From positions 1-6,504 of the forward strand of contig JALOTM010000106.1 in assembly GCA_025457905.1 (NCBI GenBank): a stretch of 6,504 nt of DNA, in the 5' to 3' direction. The DNA comes from Methanomassiliicoccales archaeon (GTDB lineage: Archaea > Thermoplasmatota > Thermoplasmata > Methanomassiliicoccales > UBA472). The notes beneath the pieces are model-generated. The model did no database searches. It worked only from the letters and a program-made list of their open reading frames with translations, and had not been told where the DNA came from. Shown here one piece after another: positions 1-6,412 of the stretch. Position 1 is the stretch's first letter. Each line of letters starts with the position of its first letter. Made by a program: the position numbers and the translations under genes.

Positions 1-889
1 TGCCAGGACATTGGGGGTCACCCAGGTCATCGTCGCCATCAACAAGATCGACGCCACCAAGCCCGCCTACGACCAGAAGCGGTACGATGAGGTCAAGGAG
101 GAGGTCAGCAAGCTGCTGAAGGGTGTCGGCTACAAGATGGAGAAGGTGCAGATCATACCGCTGTCCGCCTACAAGGGCGACAACACGGTAAAGCCCTCTC
201 CCAACCTACCATGGTACAAGGGCCCGACCCTGCTCCAGTCGCTGGACATGCTAGAGATTCCGCCCCAGGCGACCAACCTCGCTCTCCGCCTGCCCATCCA
301 GGACGTCTACACCATCACCGGCATCGGGACCGTGCCCGTCGGCCGTGTGGAGTGCGGCATCCTCAAGCCGGACATGAAGGTCATCTTCATGCCCTCCAAC
401 AAGGTCGGCGAAGTGAAGAGCATCGAGATGCACCACGAGCAGCTGCCCCAGGCCAGGCCTGGTGACAATGTCGGCTTCAACGTCCGCGGCATCGCCAAGA
501 ACGACATCAAGCGCGGCGATGTGGCCGGGCCGGTCGACAACCCGCCCATGGTGGCCAAGACCTTCACGGCGCAGATCATGGTGCTCAACCACCCTTCGGT
601 GATCACGGTCGGTTACACCCCGGTGTTCCACTGCCACACCGCTCAGGTGGCATGCACGTTCATCGAGCTCCAGAAGAAGCTCGACCCCAAGACCGGACAG
701 GTCAAGGAGGAGAACCCCCAGTTCCTGAAGGCGGGAGACGCTGCGATCGTCAAGATCCAGCCCACCAAGCCCCTGGTCATCGAGAAGGCCAAGGACTTCC
801 CCCAGCTGGGAAGGTTCGCCATCCGCGACATGGGCGCCACCGTCGCGGCGGGCATGTGCATCGATGTCGAGAAGAGGGACATGACCTAA
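1..889 (+). CDS. tuf: Translation elongation factor 1-alpha (archaeal EF-Tu), C-terminal part
   Basis: This GTPase carries aminoacyl-tRNA to the ribosomal A site in the cytoplasm. The reading frame is open from base 2 (Ala-Arg-Thr-Leu-Gly...) and enters the window inside the G domain; the TTG at 11 is an internal Leu, not a start. The G4 motif NKID is at bases 41-52 and the G5-type motif SAYKGDN at 164-184, followed by the two beta-barrel domains II and III and a TAA stop at 887-889. About 295 residues are present. The family is usually about 420-430 residues, so roughly the first 130 (P-loop, switch I, DxxG) lie upstream of the window. The domain II signature around [15 protein letters not shown] and the domain III stretch [19 protein letters not shown] are typical of archaeal/eukaryotic EF-1A rather than bacterial EF-Tu. 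It lies 35 bases upstream of rpsJ, the usual archaeal arrangement, so the two are probably cotranscribed. Truncation is by the window edge only. Confidence 0.97.
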   Translation, partial: ARTLGVTQVIVAINKIDATKPAYDQKRYDEVKEEVSKLLKGVGYKMEKVQIIPLSAYKGDNTVKPSPNLPWYKGPTLLQSLDMLEIPPQATNLALRLPIQDVYTITGIGTVPVGRVECGILKPDMKVIFMPSNKVGEVKSIEMHHEQLPQARPGDNVGFNVRGIAKNDIKRGDVAGPVDNPPMVAKTFTAQIMVLNHPSVITVGYTPVFHCHTAQVACTFIELQKKLDPKTGQVKEENPQFLKAGDAAIVKIQPTKPLVIEKAKDFPQLGRFAIRDMGATVAAGMCIDVEKRDMT

Positions 890-913
890 ACCCCTTCCTT
901 CCTTCTTACTTTT

Positions 914-918
914 GAGGA
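914..918 (+). promoter_or_regulatory. Shine-Dalgarno site of rpsJ
   Basis: GAGGA lies six bases before the rpsJ ATG at 925 and can pair with the 3' end of archaeal 16S rRNA (CCUCC). It supports the ATG at 925 over any other start. The 35-base EF-1A to rpsJ gap is otherwise a pyrimidine run (CCTTCC repeats) with no TATA-like element, which fits readthrough transcription from the EF-1A gene. Confidence 0.7.
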
Positions 919-924
919 ATACAC

Positions 925-1236
925 ATGGCACAACGCGCGAGGATATCGTTGAGCGGCACCGACCCGAAGAAGGTCGACAGTGTCTGCGGCCAGATCAAGG
1001 CCATCTCCCAGAGGACCGGCGTGGCCATCCGCGGGCCCATCCCCCTGCCCACCAAGCACCTCAAGGTGCCGGTGCGCAAGTCCCCGGACGGGGAGGGCTC
1101 CGAGACCTGGGACCGGTGGGAGATGAGGATCCACAAGCGCCTCATCGACCTGGACGCTGACGAGAGGGCCCTCCGCCAGCTCATGCGCATACAGGTCCCC
1201 GATGGCGTCAACATCGAGATCGTGCTGCGCTCCTAA
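925..1236 (+). CDS. rpsJ: Small ribosomal subunit protein uS10
   Basis: The 103-residue product is the 30S head protein uS10, which helps assemble the 3' domain of 16S rRNA. It is recognised along its whole length: an N-terminal strand with [21 protein letters not shown], the loop motif [23 protein letters not shown] (the extended loop that inserts into the subunit head), then the [22 protein letters not shown] helix region and the conserved tail [11 protein letters not shown]. Length matches archaeal S10 (about 100-105 residues). The ATG at 925 is preceded by GAGGA at a normal spacing, and the stop is TAA at 1234-1236. It follows EF-1A by 35 bases, a gene pair conserved in archaea. The archaeal literature also uses the name rps10. 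Nothing unusual was seen. Confidence 0.97.
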   Translation: MAQRARISLSGTDPKKVDSVCGQIKAISQRTGVAIRGPIPLPTKHLKVPVRKSPDGEGSETWDRWEMRIHKRLIDLDADERALRQLMRIQVPDGVNIEIVLRS

Positions 1237-1324
1237 ACATCCTGAAACCTTGGTCTAACGACCGCCCCCCTTCTTCAATTCCTGCACTCCTCCCCAATCC
1301 GACCGCTATCAGCCCCGGACCAAG

Positions 1325-1333
1325 TAATTAAAT
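1325..1333 (+). promoter_or_regulatory. Probable TATA box for the MscS gene
   Basis: TAATTAAAT is the only AT-rich run in the 121-base gap between rpsJ and the channel gene. Its centre is about 29 bases before the ATG at 1358, so by the usual archaeal box A to start distance (about 26 bases) transcription would begin only a few bases before the ATG, giving an almost leaderless message. The rest of the gap (1237-1324) is pyrimidine-rich, with a C6 run and TTCTTC/TCCTCC tracts that could act in termination after rpsJ. No hairpin or RNA gene was seen there. Confidence 0.5.
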
Positions 1334-1357
1334 CGCCAATCCGATACGGCCGAGGAA

Positions 1358-2287
1358 ATGGAGATCGAGTTCACCGGGAGGATACTGGAGCAGATACTCA
1401 CCGCGACGGTGATAATACTCATAGGTCTGCTCATCGCCAGGCTCTTCTACTGGATCATCAAGAGTCAGGCCACCAAGATCGTGGGGCTGGCCACGGCCAA
1501 GACCATGGCCAAGTTCATCCAGTACCTGATCCTCGGGTTCGCCATCACCATCGCCCTCCTGGCCCTTTTCGGGGTAAATGCCACCACCATAGGCATCATC
1601 AGCGGGGCCATAGCCTTCGCCCTGACATTCGGCTTCCAGAACATCATTCAGAACGTGGTGGGCGGGGTGCTGATCGCAATCGACGGGCGGGTCCAGCTCG
1701 GCGACTGGATAGAGGTGGGGGACCAGCCACTGCAGAACGGTCCGGCCGAGGTGATGGACATCGGATTGACATCCATCACCACCAGGGAGCGCTATGGAAG
1801 GCTGTATGTCATCCCGTCCTCGTATCTGGTGGTGCACAAGGTCGTGAACTACTCAGAGATCGGATGCTATAATGTGAATGTGCCCGTCAACCTGCCATGG
1901 AGCGAGGACGCGGAACGCGTCCGCGAGATCCTTCTGGAAGAGGCAAGGCAGAACCCCATGGTCTATCCTAACGTCCGCCCTGTCCAGAAGGAGAATCGTG
2001 CTAGACAGGCCGGCAAGAGGAGGTTCTCACTCGCACGGGGCGACAAGGTTAGGCTGGACTTCGACGAGTCCCGCTTCATGCCCACCGTCCACATAGTCAA
2101 GACGGAGAACGACAAGCTGATGTTCATGGTGAGCCTGTGGATCGAATCCCCCATCAACATCAGGAACGTCACTACCTCATATCTTATGGCCATCACGAAA
2201 CGGTTGCGCCAGGAAGGAATCAAGTTGGCTCCGATCTTCGTGCGAAGCGATGTGCCCGCCCCTGGAGCCCCTGGAAAATTACTTTAG
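1358..2287 (+). CDS. MscS-family mechanosensitive ion channel
   Basis: The 309-residue product is predicted to be a homoheptameric membrane channel that opens under tension and releases solutes on hypo-osmotic shock. Hydrophobic segments lie at about residues 10-34 (TM1), 53-73 (TM2) and 76-108. The last is the pore helix TM3 with the small-residue pattern SGAIAFALTFGFQN (82-95), followed by NVVGGVLIAIDGRVQLGDWIEV (99-120), the classic entry to the MscS beta domain. The segment EVMDIGLTSITTRERYGRLYVIPSS (131-155) matches the beta-domain consensus, with PSS where PN[SA] is usual. A C-terminal alpha/beta domain ends with RLRQEGIKLAPIFVRSDV. Length is near that of E. coli MscS (286), plus a basic insert at about residues 210-239. 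The ATG at 1358 starts just before TM1. GAGG at 1352-1355 lies only two bases upstream, too close for a good Shine-Dalgarno site, which fits leaderless translation. ilvD follows after 30 bases but has no obvious functional link. Confidence 0.9.
   Translation: MEIEFTGRILEQILTATVIILIGLLIARLFYWIIKSQATKIVGLATAKTMAKFIQYLILGFAITIALLALFGVNATTIGIISGAIAFALTFGFQNIIQNVVGGVLIAIDGRVQLGDWIEVGDQPLQNGPAEVMDIGLTSITTRERYGRLYVIPSSYLVVHKVVNYSEIGCYNVNVPVNLPWSEDAERVREILLEEARQNPMVYPNVRPVQKENRARQAGKRRFSLARGDKVRLDFDESRFMPTVHIVKTENDKLMFMVSLWIESPINIRNVTTSYLMAITKRLRQEGIKLAPIFVRSDVPAPGAPGKLL
2273..2287 (+). promoter_or_regulatory. Possible promoter of ilvD at the end of the MscS gene
   Basis: A purine-rich run GGAAAA (BRE-like) is followed by TTACTTTA (TATA-like, 2279-2286), overlapping the last codons and stop of the MscS gene. 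In this GC-rich DNA the AT-rich run stands out. A start about 26 bases downstream of the box centre would fall near 2308, giving a leader of about ten bases before the ilvD ATG. The alternative is cotranscription with the channel gene across the 30-base gap. The call rests on pattern only. Confidence 0.35.
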
Positions 2288-2317
2288 TGGCACTGGGCAT
2301 CTCCGGACGGGACTCCT

Positions 2318-3964
2318 ATGCGCAGTGACACCGTCAAGAAGGGCCTGGACAAGGCGCCCAGCCGGAGCCTGCTGAGGGCCACGGGTATCGACGATGAGAA
2401 GATGGGCAAGCCGTTCATCGGCATCGCCAACTCCTGGAACGAGATCATCCCTGGCCACGTCCATCTGAACAAGTTGGTGGACGAGGTCCGCATGGGAATC
2501 GTCGAGGCCGGGGGCGTGCCGCTCACCTTCGGCGTCCCGGGCATCTGCGACGGGATCGCCATGGGCCACGAGGGCATGCGCTTCTCCCTGGCCTCGCGCG
2601 AGGTAATATCCGACTGCGTGGAGCTGATGGTGCAGGCCCACTGCATGGACGGCTGGGTCGGGGTCACCAACTGCGACAAGATCACCCCCGGCATGCTCAT
2701 GGCCGCGGGGAGGGTGAACATCCCCTGCGTCATGCTAACCGGCGGTCCCATGGAGGCCGGAAAGGGCAAGGAGGGGAACCTGGACCTGCAGTCGGTCTTC
2801 GAGGCCCTGGGCGCACAGGCGGCCGGCAAGGTGGGCGAGGACAAGGTTCACGAGGTGGAATGCCTCGCCTGCCCTGGCGAGGGGGCGTGCTCCGGACTGT
2901 TCACCGCCAACTCCATGGCCTGCCTGACCGAGGGCCTGGGGCTGAGTCTCACGGGCTGCGGCACCTCACTGGCCAAGAGCAAGGCCAAGCGCGCCATCGC
3001 CCGCCAGAGCGGCCGCAGGATAGTGGAGCTGGTGCGCCAAGGGGCCAGGCCGCGGGACATCGCCGACCTGGACTCCTTCCTGAACGCCGTCCGCCTGGAC
3101 ATGGCCATAGGCGGCAGCACCAACACCGCGCTGCACATCCCGGCCATCGCCACGGAGTTCGGGGTGGACGTGGACCTGCGCACCTTCGACGGGATCTCCA
3201 GGCAGATCCCCCACCTCACCAGCATCCGCCCCTCCGGCGCCTACGTGATGGCCGACCTGGACCGGGCGGGAGGGGTCCCGGCCGTGCTCAAGCGCCTGCG
3301 CCCCTTCCTGGCGGACAGGCCCACCGTCAACGGCAAGAGCATCTTCCGGATATGCGATGAGGCTGAAGTCAAGGACGAGGAGGTCATCCGGCCCCTCGAC
3401 CGGCCGTTCCACCAGGAGGGCGGGATCGCGGTGCTCTACGGCAACCTGGCTCCCGGAGGGTCGGTGGTCAAGCAGGCCGCCGTGGGCGAGAGGATGATGC
3501 GCTTCACCGGCAGGGCCAAGGTCTTCGACTCCGAGGCGGAATCGATGAAGGCCATCAAGGCCAAGAGCATCGTTCCGGGGGACGTGGTGGTCATCCGCTA
3601 CGAGGGGCCGATGGGCGGCCCGGGCATGCCGGAGATGCTCTCCCCCACCAGCCTGATCGCGGGCATGGGCCTCTCCGACTCCGTGGCGCTGATCACCGAT
3701 GGGAGGTTCTCAGGGGCCACCAGGGGGCCGTGCATCGGCCACGTGTCGCCGGAGGCCTTCGCCAAGGGCCCCATAGCCGCGGTGCGCGACGGCGACAGGA
3801 TCTCCATCGACATCCCCGCGCGCAAGATCGAGCTGCTCGTCCCCGAGAAGGAGCTCAAGGAGCGCCTGGCCCAGGTCAAGGTCGTGGACAGGAAGCCCAC
3901 GGGCATGCTGCTCAAGTACCGCAAGCTGGTGTCCGCCGCCTCCGAGGGCGCCATCTGCAGGTGA
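2318..3964 (+). CDS. ilvD: Dihydroxy-acid dehydratase (EC 4.2.1.9)
   Basis: The enzyme dehydrates 2,3-dihydroxy-isovalerate and 2,3-dihydroxy-3-methylvalerate to the 2-oxo acids in valine, leucine, isoleucine and pantothenate synthesis, in the cytoplasm, using an Fe-S cluster and Mg2+. The 548-residue length is that of the family (about 550-560). Visible motifs are GVPGICDGIAMGHEGM (72-87), the IlvD/Edd signature NCDKITPGM (118-126, Cys119), CPGEGACSGLFTANSM (185-200, Cys185 and Cys191), SGGPMEAGK-like TGGPMEAGK, and the second signature LITDGRFSGATRG (458-470) with Ser465 at the position of the proposed catalytic serine. At residues 45-50 it has PGHVHL, as in E. coli IlvD, instead of the NPCNxHL of the cluster-stable [2Fe-2S] subgroup, so an oxygen-labile [4Fe-4S] type is inferred. 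Edd (6-phosphogluconate dehydratase) shares the fold, but the length and PGHVHL region favour IlvD. The ATG at 2318 matches the usual N-terminus (RSDTVKKGLDKAPSRSLLRA). The GNAT gene follows closely. Confidence 0.95.
   Translation: MRSDTVKKGLDKAPSRSLLRATGIDDEKMGKPFIGIANSWNEIIPGHVHLNKLVDEVRMGIVEAGGVPLTFGVPGICDGIAMGHEGMRFSLASREVISDCVELMVQAHCMDGWVGVTNCDKITPGMLMAAGRVNIPCVMLTGGPMEAGKGKEGNLDLQSVFEALGAQAAGKVGEDKVHEVECLACPGEGACSGLFTANSMACLTEGLGLSLTGCGTSLAKSKAKRAIARQSGRRIVELVRQGARPRDIADLDSFLNAVRLDMAIGGSTNTALHIPAIATEFGVDVDLRTFDGISRQIPHLTSIRPSGAYVMADLDRAGGVPAVLKRLRPFLADRPTVNGKSIFRICDEAEVKDEEVIRPLDRPFHQEGGIAVLYGNLAPGGSVVKQAAVGERMMRFTGRAKVFDSEAESMKAIKAKSIVPGDVVVIRYEGPMGGPGMPEMLSPTSLIAGMGLSDSVALITDGRFSGATRGPCIGHVSPEAFAKGPIAAVRDGDRISIDIPARKIELLVPEKELKERLAQVKVVDRKPTGMLLKYRKLVSAASEGAICR
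3959..3964 (+). promoter_or_regulatory. Shine-Dalgarno site of the GNAT gene overlapping the ilvD stop
   Basis: AGGTGA matches the core complementary to the 16S rRNA 3' end and contains the ilvD TGA stop (3962-3964). It is nine bases before the GNAT ATG at 3974. Ribosomes ending on ilvD would sit on this site, so translational coupling of the two genes is likely. Confidence 0.6.
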
Positions 3965-3973
3965 GCGCGACAC

Positions 3974-4435
3974 ATGGCCCTGGAGATCAGGGGCGCCCGC
4001 CCCGAAGACCTGGAGGTCCTGGCGAGGAACAACATCGCCACCGCCATGGAGACCGAGGGGCGCGCTCTCGACCCCCAAGGCGCAAGGGAGGGCGTGAGGG
4101 CCGTGCTCCTTGACCCCGCCAAGGGGTTCTATCTTCTCGCGTTGAGGGACGGCATCCCCATCGGCCAATGCCTGGTCACCAGCGAATGGAGCGACTGGAG
4201 GAACGGCGCGTTCTGGTGGCTGCAGAGCGTGTACGTGGTCCCGGAGGAGAGGGGGAGGGGCGCGTTCAAGTCCCTCTTCCGCGAGCTGGTGGCAAGGTCC
4301 AAGCGCACGGAGGAGGTGGTGGGCATCCGGCTCTATGTGGAGAGGGGCAACCGCCTGGCACACGAGGTCTATTCCCGCCTAGGGCTGGACGGGACGCGCT
4401 ACATCGTCTTCGAGGACGACTACACCCTCAGGTAG
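3974..4435 (+). CDS. GNAT-family N-acetyltransferase
   Basis: The 153-residue protein has the single-domain GNAT fold, predicted to move an acetyl group from acetyl-CoA to an amine. The N-terminal strand and helix (LEIRGARPEDLEVLARNN) are typical. A central part has EWSDWRNGAFWWLQSVYVVPEERGRGAF (71-98): beta strand 4, then the acetyl-CoA pyrophosphate-binding loop, here RGRGAF in place of the Q/RxxGxG/A consensus, followed by helix 3 (FKSLFRELVARSK). The C-terminal part (GIRLYVERGNRLAHEVYSRLGL) is the usual beta5-alpha4 segment with its Asn and Tyr. The substrate cannot be told from sequence; the aromatic WSDWRNG/FWW region occurs in a GNAT subgroup I cannot name. The start is supported by AGGTGA nine bases upstream. 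It lies nine bases after the ilvD stop, so it is probably in the ilvD transcript, though a link to branched-chain amino acid synthesis is unproven. Confidence 0.9.
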   Translation: MALEIRGARPEDLEVLARNNIATAMETEGRALDPQGAREGVRAVLLDPAKGFYLLALRDGIPIGQCLVTSEWSDWRNGAFWWLQSVYVVPEERGRGAFKSLFRELVARSKRTEEVVGIRLYVERGNRLAHEVYSRLGLDGTRYIVFEDDYTLR

Positions 4436-4451
4436 GTCTCGCCCCGCGCAT

Positions 4452-4459
4452 CTATTTGT
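4452..4459 (+). promoter_or_regulatory. Possible TATA box for the nucleotidase-family gene
   Basis: CTATTTGT(A) is the only AT-rich run in the 56-base gap after the GNAT gene. A start about 26 bases beyond its centre falls near 4482, about ten bases before the ATG at 4492. A GGTGGT run at 4483-4488 would then lie at the very 5' end of the message, only three bases from the ATG. The match to the archaeal box A consensus is moderate. Confidence 0.4.
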
Positions 4460-4491
4460 ATGGTGCAGCCCGATTCCGGCCCGGTGGTAAG

Positions 4492-5829
4492 ATGGGCGGC
4501 ACCAGGAAGCTCACGATCATTCACGCCAACGACCTGCACGGGGACTTCTTCTCCGAGATCGACACCTCCGGCAAGAGCGTGGGGGGGCTGGCCCTGCTCT
4601 CCGCATACCTGAACAAGGTGCGGCGGGAGGAGGAGAACGTGCTCTTCCTCATCGCCGGGGACATGGTGCAGGGCAACCTCATCGACAGCGAGTACAAGGG
4701 GAACGCCAACCTCTACATCAAGCCGATGAACAAGCGGCTCATGCAGCCCTTCTGCATCCTCAAGAAGGCGGGATTCGACATACTGGTGACCGGAATAATA
4801 ACGGAGAAGGTCATGGACTCCATCAAGGGCGACAGCCTGCTGAGCAGCTTCGTGAGCCTGGAGGAGGCCAGCCAGGAGGTCGGCCGGATAACCAACGCCT
4901 ACAAGGGGGACGACATCGACCTGACCATCCTCCTGACGCACATCGGCATGGACTCGGACAGGGAGCTGGCCAGGATGCTGCGCCCCGAATGGGGCGTGGA
5001 CATGATCGTGGGAGGTCACTCGCACACCTACATCACCGAGCCTTTGGTGGAGAACGGGGTGATCATCGTGACCGCGGGGGAGGGCACCAACCAGGTCGGG
5101 AGGCTGGACGTGGTCATCGACGACGACACCAACAGCATCATCGAGCATCGCTGGCAGCTGGTGAGGATCGACGATGCCATGGTCCAGCCCGACCAGGACC
5201 TGGAGACCTACATAAGGACCTACCAGAAGCGGGTGGACGACAAGTACAGCGCCATGATCTCCCGGCTGATGTTCAAGCACACGCACCCGCTGAGGGAAGT
5301 GGAGACGAGCATGGGCGACCTGTTCGCCGATGCCCTGGCGGAGATGACGGAGAGCGACGTCATGCTCCTGGCCAGCGGCTCTATCCGGATCAAGGAGCTG
5401 GGCCCCATCGTCACCCTCAGGGACGTGGCCACCTGCTTCCCCTACAACGAGCCGCTCTTCCGCTACCTGGTAACCGGGGCGCAGCTGAGGCGCATGTTCG
5501 CCAGCTTCATGCGCAAGGAGAACCGGAACGGTGAGGGGGAGTGCTACCAGGTGAACTCCCGGGCCAGGGCCTGCTACGACGAGAGGCAGGGGAGGCTGAC
5601 CTCCCTGACCATGGACGGGAAGGAGGTCCAGGACGACCAGCGGTTCATGGTCTGCCTGCAGGCCTACCACGCCAAGAACTCCAAGCGCTACCTGGACGTC
5701 AGCGGCGAGGAGCTGCATGCGCTGAGGGCCAAGGTGGTGGCCACCGGCGCCCGGGAGGTGCTGGAGGAGTGGCTGCGCAACAACCAGAACGTGGGGCGCG
5801 AGGTGGAGGGCAGGCTGCAGTACCTATGA
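4492..5829 (+). CDS. Metallophosphatase / 5'-nucleotidase-family protein lacking the GNHE motif
   Basis: The 445-residue cytoplasmic protein (no signal peptide) resembles UshA-like nucleotidases: an N-terminal calcineurin-like metallophosphatase domain (about 6-215) and a C-terminal 5'-nucleotidase domain (about 255-445). Metal-site residues visible are D14 and H16 (HANDLHGD), D57 (AGDMVQG), H150 (LTHIG), and H176 and H178 (GGHSHT). The C-terminal domain has ASGSIR, a TLRDVATCFPYNEPLF stretch and a conserved-looking tail (LQAYHAKNSKRY, EEWLRNNQNV). The GNHExD block, which supplies the bridging Asn and the catalytic His, is missing: the chain goes from SEYKG (66-70) straight to NANLYIK (71-77), a join where relatives have about 40 more residues. 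Hydrolase activity is therefore doubtful. The ATG at 4492 sits just before the first domain strand (RKLTIIHAND); the open frame continues upstream but there overlaps the GNAT gene out of frame. The gene converges with the zinc-ribbon gene, stops 10 bases apart. Confidence 0.88.
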   Translation: MGGTRKLTIIHANDLHGDFFSEIDTSGKSVGGLALLSAYLNKVRREEENVLFLIAGDMVQGNLIDSEYKGNANLYIKPMNKRLMQPFCILKKAGFDILVTGIITEKVMDSIKGDSLLSSFVSLEEASQEVGRITNAYKGDDIDLTILLTHIGMDSDRELARMLRPEWGVDMIVGGHSHTYITEPLVENGVIIVTAGEGTNQVGRLDVVIDDDTNSIIEHRWQLVRIDDAMVQPDQDLETYIRTYQKRVDDKYSAMISRLMFKHTHPLREVETSMGDLFADALAEMTESDVMLLASGSIRIKELGPIVTLRDVATCFPYNEPLFRYLVTGAQLRRMFASFMRKENRNGEGECYQVNSRARACYDERQGRLTSLTMDGKEVQDDQRFMVCLQAYHAKNSKRYLDVSGEELHALRAKVVATGAREVLEEWLRNNQNVGREVEGRLQYL

Positions 5830-5839
5830 TTCCGGGATG

Positions 5840-6151
5840 TCAATCAAGCGAATCGTCGAAATAGGACATGTGGGCGGCGCAGCGGCACTTCTTGTTCCAT
5901 GGCGAGTCGCAGCTCCTGATGAGCGCCACCTTGGCATCGCCATCCGCCCTGAGGATCGGTCCGTACTCACTGGCGGACTCCTCTCCCGAAAAGAGGTCCC
6001 ATGAGACCTCTTTGGTATAGACCCCGCACTCGTCGCAATAGTAGTAGGTCTCGGTGCATTCGTCTCCCAGGATGCTGCCGGAGATGGAAGCTTTCCATTC
6101 CTTGTCGTTGGCTGGATCGAACTCCTTGTGACACTGCGAGCAGCGTACCAT
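5840..6151 (-). CDS. Small zinc-ribbon protein of unknown function
   Basis: I do not recognise a named family for this 103-residue protein. It has two metal-site-like clusters. The first is a split zinc ribbon: CSQC (Cys4, Cys7) at the N-terminus and CDEC (Cys39, Cys42) after a YYY strand, with an extra Cys32. The second is near the C-terminus: Cys81, Cys89, Cys91 and His94 (C-x7-C-x-C-x2-H) in the segment SCDSPWNKKCRCAAHMSYF. The middle is acidic and has no signal peptide or membrane segment, so a soluble protein is expected. The ATG at 6151 puts CSQC right at the N-terminus; the frame is closed by a stop 43-45 bases upstream (6194-6196) with no other start codon between. No clear Shine-Dalgarno site was seen; a weak CATAGATT at about 6191-6198 (read on the - strand) could be a promoter. 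GC content looks lower than in its neighbours. The real-gene call rests on the ordered Cys pairs. Confidence 0.8.
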   Translation of the reverse strand: MVRCSQCHKEFDPANDKEWKASISGSILGDECTETYYYCDECGVYTKEVSWDLFSGEESASEYGPILRADGDAKVALIRSCDSPWNKKCRCAAHMSYFDDSLD

Positions 6152-6295
6152 CGAATAACGTCCAGATGGCCATTCCCGTGGTGGCTCAAGAATCTATGCC
6201 GGAGTGCGGCTTGATGAAAGCCATGAGGTCGTACGATGTGCATTCACCTGACATTCGACATTTAGGAGCCAGCTGTCGAGTTGCGAGCACTAGAT

Positions 6296-6311
6296 AGGAA
6301 ACCTATTTATT
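6296..6311 (+). promoter_or_regulatory. Promoter of tRNA-Ala (BRE and TATA box)
   Basis: A purine-rich GGAAA (6297-6301, BRE-like) is followed by TATTTATT (6304-6311). About 26 bases from the box centre gives a start near 6334, four bases before the mature tRNA 5' end, the normal archaeal arrangement. The rest of the gap between the zinc-ribbon start and this box (6152-6295) shows no gene I can support. Confidence 0.6.
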
Positions 6312-6337
6312 CATCTGGGCGTTTCGAGCATCCTAAA

Positions 6338-6411
6338 GGGCCGATAGATCAGACCGGAAGATCGCCTGATTTGCAATCAGGAGGCCTCGGGTTCAAATCC
6401 CGACCGGTCCA
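6338..6411 (+). tRNA. tRNA-Ala (anticodon UGC)
   Basis: A 74-base cloverleaf folds by eye. The acceptor stem pairs 6338-6344 with 6404-6410 and has the G3-U70 wobble (6340 with 6408) that is the alanine identity element; position 7 is an A-C mismatch (6344 with 6404). The D stem is GATC/GATC (6347-6350, 6360-6363) with G18G19 in the loop. The anticodon stem CCTGA/TCAGG encloses the loop TTTGCAA (6370-6376), giving anticodon TGC at 6372-6374. The variable loop has five bases, and the T arm is TCGGG, TTCAAAT, CCCGA (6387-6403). The discriminator is A (6411). CCA is not encoded, so it must be added after transcription. No intron is present. The tRNA reads GCN codons, chiefly GCA. Confidence 0.95.
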
Positions 6412-6412
6412 C

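Noticed and set aside
1237..1324. Possible small RNA or tRNA after rpsJ
   Set aside because: The gap is pyrimidine-rich with no cloverleaf or stable hairpin visible by eye.
4168..4491. A 108-codon upstream extension of the nucleotidase-family frame, starting at ATG 4168
   Set aside because: It overlaps the GNAT gene in another frame, has a low-complexity Gly/Arg-rich composition typical of GC-rich shadows, and the family's N-terminal strand begins right after the ATG at 4492.
4581..4587. G7 run in the nucleotidase-family gene, considered as a phase-variation slip site
   Set aside because: The frame is intact through the run, it encodes the expected Gly-Gly-Leu of the family, and such runs arise by chance in GC-rich DNA.
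4420..5718. A 432-codon open frame on the - strand opposite the nucleotidase-family gene
   Set aside because: The translation is rich in His, Val, Leu and Gly without motifs, as expected for the antisense of a GC-rich gene, and the + strand frame has clear family motifs.
5827..5846. Dyad TGATT...AATCA spanning both stop codons of the convergent genes, considered as a shared terminator
   Set aside because: The stem is five weak pairs with a ten-base loop and no T-run on either side.
5824..6243. A 139-codon - strand frame overlapping the zinc-ribbon gene
   Set aside because: It has no recognisable motifs, and the alternative frame 5840-6151 has well-ordered CxxC pairs.
6294..6306. Short dyad ATAGG-AAA-CCTAT next to the tRNA promoter, considered as an operator
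   Set aside because: It has only five base pairs and overlaps the BRE/TATA sequence; it could easily be chance, and a regulated operator at a tRNA gene is not expected.
6370..6376. Reading the tRNA anticodon as GCA (Cys)
   Set aside because: Shifting the loop by one base breaks the anticodon stem; the symmetric stem gives TGC, and the G3-U70 pair independently says alanine.
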